Shown here in pieces: positions 9,685-16,714 of a DNA stretch of 64,000 bases. Positions within the stretch are counted from its first letter, which is position 1. Every line of letters starts with the position of its first letter. Source of the stretch: Clostridium sp. AF15-31 (GTDB lineage Bacteria > Bacillota > Clostridia > Lachnospirales > Lachnospiraceae); contig NZ_QTXL01000005.1 in the NCBI RefSeq assembly GCF_003461625.1, forward strand, positions 186,001 through 250,000. Reading direction: 5' to 3'. Made by a program: the position numbers and the translations under genes. The notes beneath the pieces are model-generated. The model had not been told where the DNA came from and made no database searches. It saw only the letters and a program-made list of their open reading frames with translations.

Positions 9685-11415
9685 TTATTCCTCTTTTGGT
9701 ATTCCCAGATATGGAAGGATATTGGAAAATACCTCCTGTATGACAGGGGCTGCTATCGTTCCTCCATAATATACTCCTGTCGGTTCATCGATCATAACAA
9801 ATGCCATGACCTGTGGATCATTTGCCGGTGCAAATCCTAGGAAAGATGATATGTATTTTCCGGTTCCTCTCGGATACTTCTCACTGGTTGCTGTCTTGCC
9901 GCCAATCCGGTATCCCTCGATCTGCGCCTTGCTGCCTCCGCCTTCTGCCACAACAGACTCCAACAGATCACGCATTGTCGCCGATGTTTCACTACCGACC
10001 GCCCCTTGGGTGACCGGATATTGAAGCTCCGTCATAACCTGACTCTCCGCATCCACCACCTTCATACCGATATGTGGTGTGATCTTATTCCCACCATTTA
10101 TAACGGTTGCTGCAGCAGTCACAAACTGGATCGGTGATATCTGAAAGGACTGCCCAAATGACATCGTTGCCAGTTCTACCGGTCCGATATCGGAAAGCTT
10201 ATGCATAATGGAATTTGCCTCACCCGGAAGATCGATCCCGGTTTTCTGAAACAATCCAAGCTTCTGATAGGTCTGATAAAGATTCGTGGCTCCTGTCCGT
10301 TCTCCGATCGTCATAAATGCCGGATTGCAGGAATTCATCAGTGCATGCCGGAAGTCCTCCGAACCATGTCCTGTCGTCTTATGGCACCGGATCCTGCGAT
10401 CCTCCACGATCTTATATCCCGGACAGTAAAAGGTATCCGATAAGGATACGGTTCCAGCCTCAAGGGCTGCTGTCGCTGTCACGATCTTAAAGGTAGATCC
10501 CGGTTCGTACGTATCACTGACTGTAAAATTACGCCACATATTGTTTAACGCATCCATCTTCTCACCGTCAGTCACACTCTCGTATCCAGCCAGATCCATG
10601 TTCAACTGAAATGGCTGGTTCAGATCATATTCCGGCACATCGACCATGGCATAGATCTCTCCATTCTGCGGATTCATAATGATCATTGCCACCCGTTTTG
10701 CCTGCTTCTCTTCCATAACGGAAAGAGCCGCCTGTGTTGCATATTTTTGTATTGTTAAGTCCAGTGAAAGTACCAGGTCATCTCCCGGTACAGGACTTAC
10801 TCTCGTTTCTTTTACATTCGGCAGTTCGATTCCCTTTGCATCCGTTACTGTATGAATGCTTCCGTCCTCTCCTGCCAGGATCTCATTATACCAGACCTCA
10901 AGGCCAACGATTCCCTGATTGTCTGCTCCTGTAAATCCAAGAACCTTGGATGCAAGGCTTCCATAAGGATAATACCTTTTATAGTCCTCGTCAACCTTAA
11001 TTCCGGCAACATTTAATTCCCGGATCTGATCTCCGGTTTCCTTCGCAACGTTTGTTGCGATCAATTCACGGGATGATACCTTGGTTACTTTTTTGCGTAT
11101 CTCCGCTTCTCCCTTATCCAGATATTCATTCAGAACCTGTATGACTGCTTCTTCATCCTCAATCTGGCTGTGGATGACCGATACGGAACAGACTGCTTTA
11201 TTATCAGCCAGGATATTTCCATTTCTGTCGTATATCCTTCCTCTTGGTGCTTTGATGCTTCGTTCTCTTTCATGAAGCCCGGTTGCTGCACGATTATAAT
11301 AATCCGCTTTTGCAACCATCAGATAAGCAAGTCTTCCCATCAGAAAAACCGCAGTCATTACGATCGCTATACATGTAAAATATATCTTTCTCCGATTATA
11401 ACTATAAAGCTTCAT
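9685..11415 (-). CDS. class B penicillin-binding protein, SpoVD/PBP2-like (KTA variant)
   Basis: A 576-aa transpeptidase: one N-terminal membrane anchor (about residues 11-33), a PBP dimerisation domain beginning KAPRGRIYDRNGNILADN, and a transpeptidase domain. The active serine is S307 in GSTFK, the SxN motif is SCN in LMNSCNPAFM, and the third motif reads KTA (GGKTATSEK) where most members have KTG. There are no C-terminal PASTA domains, unlike B. subtilis SpoVD. It follows a second class B PBP gene and precedes mraY, so it is probably either the septal or the sporulation-type synthase partner of FtsW. Confidence 0.9.
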   Translation of the reverse strand: MKLYSYNRRKIYFTCIAIVMTAVFLMGRLAYLMVAKADYYNRAATGLHERERSIKAPRGRIYDRNGNILADNKAVCSVSVIHSQIEDEEAVIQVLNEYLDKGEAEIRKKVTKVSSRELIATNVAKETGDQIRELNVAGIKVDEDYKRYYPYGSLASKVLGFTGADNQGIVGLEVWYNEILAGEDGSIHTVTDAKGIELPNVKETRVSPVPGDDLVLSLDLTIQKYATQAALSVMEEKQAKRVAMIIMNPQNGEIYAMVDVPEYDLNQPFQLNMDLAGYESVTDGEKMDALNNMWRNFTVSDTYEPGSTFKIVTATAALEAGTVSLSDTFYCPGYKIVEDRRIRCHKTTGHGSEDFRHALMNSCNPAFMTIGERTGATNLYQTYQKLGLFQKTGIDLPGEANSIMHKLSDIGPVELATMSFGQSFQISPIQFVTAAATVINGGNKITPHIGMKVVDAESQVMTELQYPVTQGAVGSETSATMRDLLESVVAEGGGSKAQIEGYRIGGKTATSEKYPRGTGKYISSFLGFAPANDPQVMAFVMIDEPTGVYYGGTIAAPVIQEVFSNILPYLGIPKEE

Positions 11416-11504
11416 TCTGCCCGCCGGATTTATTTATCCTTATATCTTATTACTTTTTCCGGACAAATATGCCTTTTCTGTCAGTCTGCCAGATATTCCC
11501 TTGT

Positions 11505-13694
11505 TTATTCATCCTGAACTTTGGCTTCTGTTGTTTCTTCGGAGGTTGTTTCTTCTGAAGTGCCATTTTCAGATACTGCTTCTGTTGTCCCCTCAGAGGT
11601 TACATTCTCTGAACCGGTATCTTCCGCTGTTGTATCTCCCTCTGCAGTGCTTCCTTCTTCTGTTGTTCCCTCGCCTGTTGAATCTTCTACATTGCCTTCA
11701 AATGGAGAGCTGATCGGCTCATCTTTTCCATTATACGTTACATCTTCATCACTGCTCTGATATACATTCATATATGGGAGCAGATCTTCCATGATCGCAT
11801 GGAATAACAGTGCTCCGGCACCGGATGTAGACTGACTTTCTACATTTGGTTCGTCAACTGCAACATACAGCATGATCTGTGGATTCTCTACCGGTGAGAA
11901 ACCGATAAAGGATAATACATAATTGCCCTGATTTCTAGGAATCTTTTCTGCTGTACCTGTCTTACCGCCGATCGTATATCCATCAACGGCTGCTCTGGAA
12001 CCGGTACCTTCTGTAACAACACCTGCCATATACTGCTTCATCAGATCTGAAGTTGTCTTTGAAATCGTCTTGCGGACAAGTTCCGGTTCATTATTCTCTA
12101 TAATACTTCCATTTTCATCTAAAATCTGTCTGACGGTGTGAGGCGTATAATAATTTCCTCCATTGATCAGTGAACAGAACGCTGCTGCCATCTGGATCAT
12201 TGTTACATTAATACCCTGTCCAAAGGATGAAGTTGCAAGCTCGACCGGATTCAGTCCTTCTTCATCATACACCAGACCGCTTCCCTCACCGGAAAGATCA
12301 ATTCCGGTCTGATTACCAAAATTAAATATATCCTGATATTTGGAAAATGTTTCTCTTCCTTCTGATTTTGCGATCTGCATCAAAGCGACATTACAGGACT
12401 GCTCTAGTGCCTGCTTTAATGTAAGCGTGCCATCACCACTTCGGTTATGACAATAGATTGGAGATGTTCCCTCTGCAACGATCTCATAGCCTTTACAGAA
12501 GAATGTATCGCTGTCTTTCACAACTCCGTCCTCAAGGGCCCCTGCAATCGTAAAAGGCTTAAATGTAGAACCCGGCTCCAAGATATCACTAATGCAATAA
12601 TTTCTCCATACAGCATCTAATGCTTCATACGTCTGATCACTTGTCAGACCATCAATTGCTTTCTGGAATTCATCATCTGTCATAGATGAAAAATCATATG
12701 TGATCTTTTCCGGGTCTTTCTGTTCCTCGGTTGTTGCTTCTATCGTATCTTCAGAAGAACCTTCCTCGCTACTGTCTTCTTCTGTTGATGGTTCTTCCGT
12801 ACTTTCTGTAACGGTAACCTTCATATTACGAAGTGCATCCGTATTCATCGGTTCGTTCGGATCATATCCATAAGAGGTACTCATGCCAAGGACCTCTGCC
12901 GTATCCGGATCCATTGCGATAACACCGATCTTCTTTGCACCGGTCGTCTGCATATATTCTTTTATATTATCTTCAATGATCTTCTGGATATTCAAATCGA
13001 TCGTAGACACTACAGTATAACCATTCTGTGCAGGTACTGTAACGGATTCTACGGTATTATCATTTGTCAGATATCCATATGTCTTTCCATTTACACCATT
13101 CAGGTAACTGTTATAATAGCCTTCGATTCCACCCTGTCCGACATTTCCGCTTACGGTATATCCAAGCAGGTGACAGGCAAGGCTGCCATTTGGATATTTT
13201 CTTTTGTATTCCTCCTCAAACCGTACACCAACGACATCTGCACCATCTCTTGTATCGCAATATTCCTGAAATGCTTTTACATCTGCATATTCAAGCCCTT
13301 TCATGGCTACCTTATAAAAGGAATCTGTGTTCTGCATACATTCATCGAACTTTGCATCTTCCATTCCAAAATATTTGATCAGCGCTGCCTTTGTTGCCTC
13401 TTTCCCCTTATCCGTACGCAGAATATTTTTGGGCTCCAAAATCAGATTGTACACTTTCTCACTGGTGGCAAGAATATTTCCATTTCGATCCACAATGTCT
13501 CCCCGTTCAAACGGAATATCCAGACTGTCGTAGGTCTTCTGATCCAGTACCTCTTCCTGATACTCCTGCCCTTTTGCAAGGCTGATATAGATCACACGTC
13601 CGATAAGCACAACAAAAAAGAGTAATGCGATACCAAATATTATAACCAGTCTCTGTTTCATTCTCCTAAGAAAATTCTTTGCTTTTGTCGACAT
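11505..13694 (-). CDS. class B penicillin-binding protein with acidic Ser/Thr/Glu-rich tail
   Basis: A 729-aa division-type transpeptidase with a membrane anchor near residues 17-35, a dimerisation domain (IPFERGDIVDRNGNILATSE), the catalytic serine S376 in GSTFK, SCN in EQSCNVALM, and a standard GGKTGTAEK. Two features are unusual: an acidic low-complexity insertion before the active-site serine (ESTEEPSTEEDSSEEGSSED) and a C-terminal tail of about 60 residues made almost entirely of S, T, E and G. The tail is probably disordered and outside the membrane. AAGGTGG precedes the ATG. The gene sits directly after ftsL, the usual position of ftsI/pbpB. Confidence 0.93.
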   Translation of the reverse strand: MSTKAKNFLRRMKQRLVIIFGIALLFFVVLIGRVIYISLAKGQEYQEEVLDQKTYDSLDIPFERGDIVDRNGNILATSEKVYNLILEPKNILRTDKGKEATKAALIKYFGMEDAKFDECMQNTDSFYKVAMKGLEYADVKAFQEYCDTRDGADVVGVRFEEEYKRKYPNGSLACHLLGYTVSGNVGQGGIEGYYNSYLNGVNGKTYGYLTNDNTVESVTVPAQNGYTVVSTIDLNIQKIIEDNIKEYMQTTGAKKIGVIAMDPDTAEVLGMSTSYGYDPNEPMNTDALRNMKVTVTESTEEPSTEEDSSEEGSSEDTIEATTEEQKDPEKITYDFSSMTDDEFQKAIDGLTSDQTYEALDAVWRNYCISDILEPGSTFKPFTIAGALEDGVVKDSDTFFCKGYEIVAEGTSPIYCHNRSGDGTLTLKQALEQSCNVALMQIAKSEGRETFSKYQDIFNFGNQTGIDLSGEGSGLVYDEEGLNPVELATSSFGQGINVTMIQMAAAFCSLINGGNYYTPHTVRQILDENGSIIENNEPELVRKTISKTTSDLMKQYMAGVVTEGTGSRAAVDGYTIGGKTGTAEKIPRNQGNYVLSFIGFSPVENPQIMLYVAVDEPNVESQSTSGAGALLFHAIMEDLLPYMNVYQSSDEDVTYNGKDEPISSPFEGNVEDSTGEGTTEEGSTAEGDTTAEDTGSENVTSEGTTEAVSENGTSEETTSEETTEAKVQDE

Positions 13695-13769
13695 ATTTTT
13701 CCACCTTTGATTTTATTTTTATATTCTGTATCTTAACAGGTTCGGGTATAACGCAAAATTTCCTGAGAC

Positions 13770-14336
13770 TTATTTGGTCTCAGGAACATTTTTGTACTGT
13801 ATAACATAATCGTCACTGTTCTGTGGATAGTACACAGTCTGTCCCGGCTTCGAATATACCATACCAAGCTCAGTTGTTGCAATCTTATATATTTCATCCA
13901 GATCTGTCATGCTGTCAAGTCCTGAACTGTATTCTGCATTTACATTTAACTGTTCATTCAACTGGCTCTGCAGTGTACTAACTTCATTTTTTCCTTCTTT
14001 TACATCTGCCATTAATTTCAGCATTACAAAGCACAAGCCTACTGCACATATTACAGCAAATGATAAGAATAATCCATGTCTTAATTCATCGACCCATCTT
14101 CTGTCTCTCTGTCTGACAGCCGGCGCCTGTTTGGTTCTTACCTGTTCCTTTCTCTGTGGCATCTGCTTTCTTGCAGGTGTTGCTGTCTGTTTCTCCTGTC
14201 TTCTTCTGGCAGGGCGTTCTGCCGGCATCTCTGTTCTTCTTGCCGGTTCATATTCTCTTCTGACCGGTTCTGCTGAATAATCCAGCTTCCGGACTGTACT
14301 TCCATCTATGTAGTAGTGATTCCGTCTTTCTGACAT
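13770..14336 (-). CDS. ftsL: FtsL-like septum protein
   Basis: A 188-aa protein placed between rsmH and a division PBP, the standard ftsL position. The first 85 residues form an Arg/Pro/Lys-rich cytoplasmic segment, followed by one membrane span (about residues 90-112) and a coiled-coil-like heptad region (KEGKNEVSTLQSQLNEQLNV). The C-terminal LDEIYKIATTELGMVYSKPG resembles the FtsL/DivIC ending. Sequence conservation is low in this family, so the name relies on topology and position. The long basic cytoplasmic extension is longer than in B. subtilis FtsL. Confidence 0.82.
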   Translation of the reverse strand: MSERRNHYYIDGSTVRKLDYSAEPVRREYEPARRTEMPAERPARRRQEKQTATPARKQMPQRKEQVRTKQAPAVRQRDRRWVDELRHGLFLSFAVICAVGLCFVMLKLMADVKEGKNEVSTLQSQLNEQLNVNAEYSSGLDSMTDLDEIYKIATTELGMVYSKPGQTVYYPQNSDDYVIQYKNVPETK

Positions 14337-14351
14337 TTTAAAACACCCCTT

Positions 14352-15305
14352 TTATATATTCATACCTTTTTCAAATACCCGGAGTTTTGCGCTCTTGGAT
14401 CTTGAATTTGCTTCCATTTCTTCTTCTGTTGGAAGAATTGGTTTTCTTGTTATCACTTTTCCTTTTGATTTTCTTCCGCATGTGCACACCGGAAAATTCG
14501 GTGGGCAGATACACGGATTTTCATTTTTACGAAATGCATTTTTTACGATTCTGTCTTCTAACGAATGGAATGTGATGATACATAATCTTCCGCCTGGTTT
14601 CAAACAGTCAATCATTCCATCAATGGAATTCGTTAGTACTTCAAGCTCATGATTTAATTCAATACGAATTGCCTGAAATGTCTGCTTGGATGGATGTCCC
14701 TGTGCATTTCGTACTTTTGCAGGAATTGATCCACGGATGATATCGTTTAATTCTTCTGTTGTTTCAATCTCTTTTTTCTCACGATACTTCACAATATGGT
14801 ATGCAATACTTTTTGCAAATCGTTCTTCGCCATATTCTTTGAGTATATGAAAGAGTTCCTGCTCGGTATATCCATTTACGATATCCTTTGCAGTCTTTGT
14901 CTGGCGGTCGTCCATCCGCATATCAAGGGGCGCATCAACCCGATATGTGAATCCTCTATCCGCATTGTCGAGTTGATATGAAGATACGCCAAGATCCAGC
15001 AATATCCCGTCCACTTGAAGTATATTTAGCTCGTCTAGTATGCTTTTAAAATTCTGATAGTTATCTCTTACGACTGTAATGCGGTCACCGTACTCCGCCA
15101 GTCGTTCTTTTGCTGTTATAATCGCCTCACCATCCTGATCAATACCGATCAGATGTCCATCCGGTCCAAGTCTTTTGGCTATCTCTTTCGAATGTCCGGC
15201 TCCTCCAAGAGTTCCATCCATATAAACACCATCCGGTCTGATATTCAGATTTTCAATGGTTTCATCCAGTAAAACCGATGTATGTTTAAATTCCATAACT
15301 ACCAC
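14352..15305 (-). CDS. rsmH: 16S rRNA (cytosine-1402 N4) methyltransferase
   Basis: A 317-aa SAM-dependent enzyme (MraW) that methylates C1402 in the ribosomal P site. Conserved blocks are [23 protein letters not shown] (SAM loop), [19 protein letters not shown], and the C-terminal [13 protein letters not shown]. The start is GTG at 15303-15305, with AAGGA 5 nt upstream; an ATG three codons later is the alternative. It follows mraZ by only 8 bp, so it is co-transcribed with it. Confidence 0.97.
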   Translation of the reverse strand: MVVMEFKHTSVLLDETIENLNIRPDGVYMDGTLGGAGHSKEIAKRLGPDGHLIGIDQDGEAIITAKERLAEYGDRITVVRDNYQNFKSILDELNILQVDGILLDLGVSSYQLDNADRGFTYRVDAPLDMRMDDRQTKTAKDIVNGYTEQELFHILKEYGEERFAKSIAYHIVKYREKKEIETTEELNDIIRGSIPAKVRNAQGHPSKQTFQAIRIELNHELEVLTNSIDGMIDCLKPGGRLCIITFHSLEDRIVKNAFRKNENPCICPPNFPVCTCGRKSKGKVITRKPILPTEEEMEANSRSKSAKLRVFEKGMNI

Positions 15306-15313
15306 TTCTGTCC

Positions 15314-15760
15314 TTATATTCTGAAATCCAGTTCATCCAGCTTGTCTGCAATCTCATCCATGTTCAGGGATTCTTCATTATTGATCTCGTCCCATGCTTC
15401 CTTATTCCAGATTTCTGCTTTCTCTCCGTTACCTATGATGACAACATCTTTTTCGATGTTGGCAAATGTACGAAGTGTCTGTGGAATGATCACTCGTCCT
15501 TGTGCATCTGTTTCGCACTTTACTGCTCCTGAGTTGAAGAAACGCTTGAACTGTCTTGCACTCTTATTCGTCATCGGAAGCTGGTTCAACTTGTCCGCAA
15601 ACTGCTGCCATTCATCATTTGGATAAACGTACAGACAATTGTCCAGACCTTTTGTGATCATGAAGGTGCAGCCGAGTTCCTCTCTAAGCTTGGATGGCAT
15701 GATAAGTCGCCCTTTGGTATCTAATCTGTGTTCATATTCACCTGTTAAACACTTGGACAC
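15314..15760 (-). CDS. mraZ: transcriptional regulator MraZ
   Basis: A 148-aa protein with two SpoVT/AbrB-like repeats, each carrying the family signature: [20 protein letters not shown] near the N-terminus and [16 protein letters not shown] in the second half. MraZ binds tandem repeats at its own promoter and controls the division cluster. The start is GTG (15758-15760) behind AAGGTGG. A set of AAGTGG repeats at 10-11 bp spacing lies just upstream (15790-15826) and fits autoregulation. Confidence 0.97.
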   Translation of the reverse strand: MSKCLTGEYEHRLDTKGRLIMPSKLREELGCTFMITKGLDNCLYVYPNDEWQQFADKLNQLPMTNKSARQFKRFFNSGAVKCETDAQGRVIIPQTLRTFANIEKDVVIIGNGEKAEIWNKEAWDEINNEESLNMDEIADKLDELDFRI

Positions 15761-15789
15761 TTATTCCACCTTCTTTCGACTCATTTCCT

Positions 15790-15826
15790 CCACTTTGTGG
15801 CACTAATCCACCACTTCACTCCACTT
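15790..15826 (-). promoter_or_regulatory. probable MraZ operator: four AGTG-type boxes
   Basis: Reading the minus strand, boxes AAGTGG (15826), AAGTGG (15816), TAGTGCC (15805) and AAGTGG (15795) begin 10, 11 and 10 bp apart. MraZ is known to bind repeated (A)AAGTG or TGGG-type boxes with about 10-bp periodicity near its own gene. These boxes lie just downstream of the predicted -10 and 30 bp before mraZ. Repressor binding here would block initiation. Confidence 0.7.
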
Positions 15827-15834
15827 ATAGGGTA

Positions 15835-15863
15835 ATTCTATACTACTTAACTAAAAAAAGCAA
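15835..15863 (-). promoter_or_regulatory. candidate sigma-A promoter of the mraZ/dcw cluster
   Basis: On the minus strand TTGCTT (15858-15863) is followed by a 17-bp spacer and TAGAAT (15835-15840). Transcription would start around 15828, immediately ahead of the MraZ boxes. Confidence 0.55.
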
Positions 15864-15914
15864 CCACAAATATGAAAAATTCACATTTGCGATTGCCTTA
15901 ATTTTTCATGTAAT

Positions 15915-16131
15915 GTCTGGAACTTCAAGATGGTATGGCACTGTATATAAACACACGACCTGCTGCGTTTCTATTCGACTCGCACGCCGATTTGTCAGCA
16001 GTCGCCCTAACTCACCCTTATGGGTTCAAACAAGGGCTTGGTGCTGACAGCTAGTGCAAGTCTCATAAACGAAACTACGCAAACGTCGATGTTGTTTATA
16101 TACAGCGCCATACCATTCTGAAATTCCAGAC
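15915..16131. repeat. 217-bp long inverted repeat / large stem-loop
   Basis: The 39-bp ends (15915-15953 and 16093-16131) are inverted copies matching at 35 of 39 positions. Further complementary pairs nest inside: GACTCGCAC with GTGCAAGTC, GTCAGCA with TGCTGAC, and CGCCCT with AGGGCT. The whole unit can therefore fold into one extended, branched stem. It lies between the fur-like gene's terminator and the mraZ promoter. No transposase and no convincing ORF is inside; a 93-codon ORF crossing it is a by-product. It could be a MITE-like element or a structured RNA. Confidence 0.7.
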
Positions 16132-16184
16132 TTTTTAAAAAAACAAGCAACGTACCCCTTAATTTTATCTTTACCATATAAAAA

Positions 16185-16210
16185 GGACATCCACGCCATT
16201 GTGGATGTCC
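16185..16210 (-). terminator. intrinsic terminator of the Fur-like gene
   Basis: A perfect 10-bp stem GGACATCCAC / GTGGATGTCC with a 6-nt loop is followed on the minus strand by TTTTTAT. It lies 65 bp past the stop of the Fur-like gene. Confidence 0.8.
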
Positions 16211-16274
16211 CGTTTGTATGTTTGTATGTGTTTTTACACCTGAGTGTACATTCTGGTGGGGGATGATCCCATTT

Positions 16275-16577
16275 TTAAAAACACGCAACCTTGTACATAT
16301 TCTTTCTGCTGATCACACCTATGTCTTCCAGAGTGTTCACCATTCTGTATACCGTTGCGATTCCTATGCTGTCATCTCTTTTGACAGCCTTGTAATATAT
16401 TTCCTTACAAGAAGAACAGTCTTCATCCAGAATAATATCTAACAGAATGCATCTCTGTTTTGTAATGCGAAATCCCTGTTTTCTAAGCTTCTCGATCACT
16501 GCATCCTTCCGGTTTGGTTCTCCCTGATATCTTACATAACCAAACACATTGTCATTACGGATTTCCTGAACAATCAT
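16275..16577 (-). CDS. short Fur-like regulator (winged-helix domain only)
   Basis: A 100-aa protein matching the N-terminal DNA-binding half of Fur/PerR proteins: RKDAVIEKLRKQGFRITKQR, then KEIYYKAVKRDDSIGIATVYR (the Fur recognition helix pattern ATVYR) and VNTLEDIGVISRK. It ends at MYKVACF, where normal Fur proteins continue into the metal-binding dimerisation domain with HxH and CxxC motifs. I see no continuation in another frame downstream, and a good terminator follows, so this may be a genuinely short form. GGAGG precedes the ATG. The paired cysteines (CSSC, mid-protein) could still bind metal. Confidence 0.75.
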   Translation of the reverse strand: MIVQEIRNDNVFGYVRYQGEPNRKDAVIEKLRKQGFRITKQRCILLDIILDEDCSSCKEIYYKAVKRDDSIGIATVYRMVNTLEDIGVISRKNMYKVACF

Positions 16578-16714
16578 TTTATTCCTCCATTTTTATATCA
16601 ATAAATATAACTACTACGTTCTTATGTTGGTTAGTATATTCTAACATTCGTTAGTTGTCAATAATTATTTATATATTTTGTGAACAAATAACTGTTTTTT
16701 CCGAATCCCGGTGA

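Noticed and set aside
16007..16288. 93-codon open frame across the long inverted repeat and fur terminator
   Set aside because: It has no ribosome site, reads through a terminator and an inverted repeat, and resembles no family.
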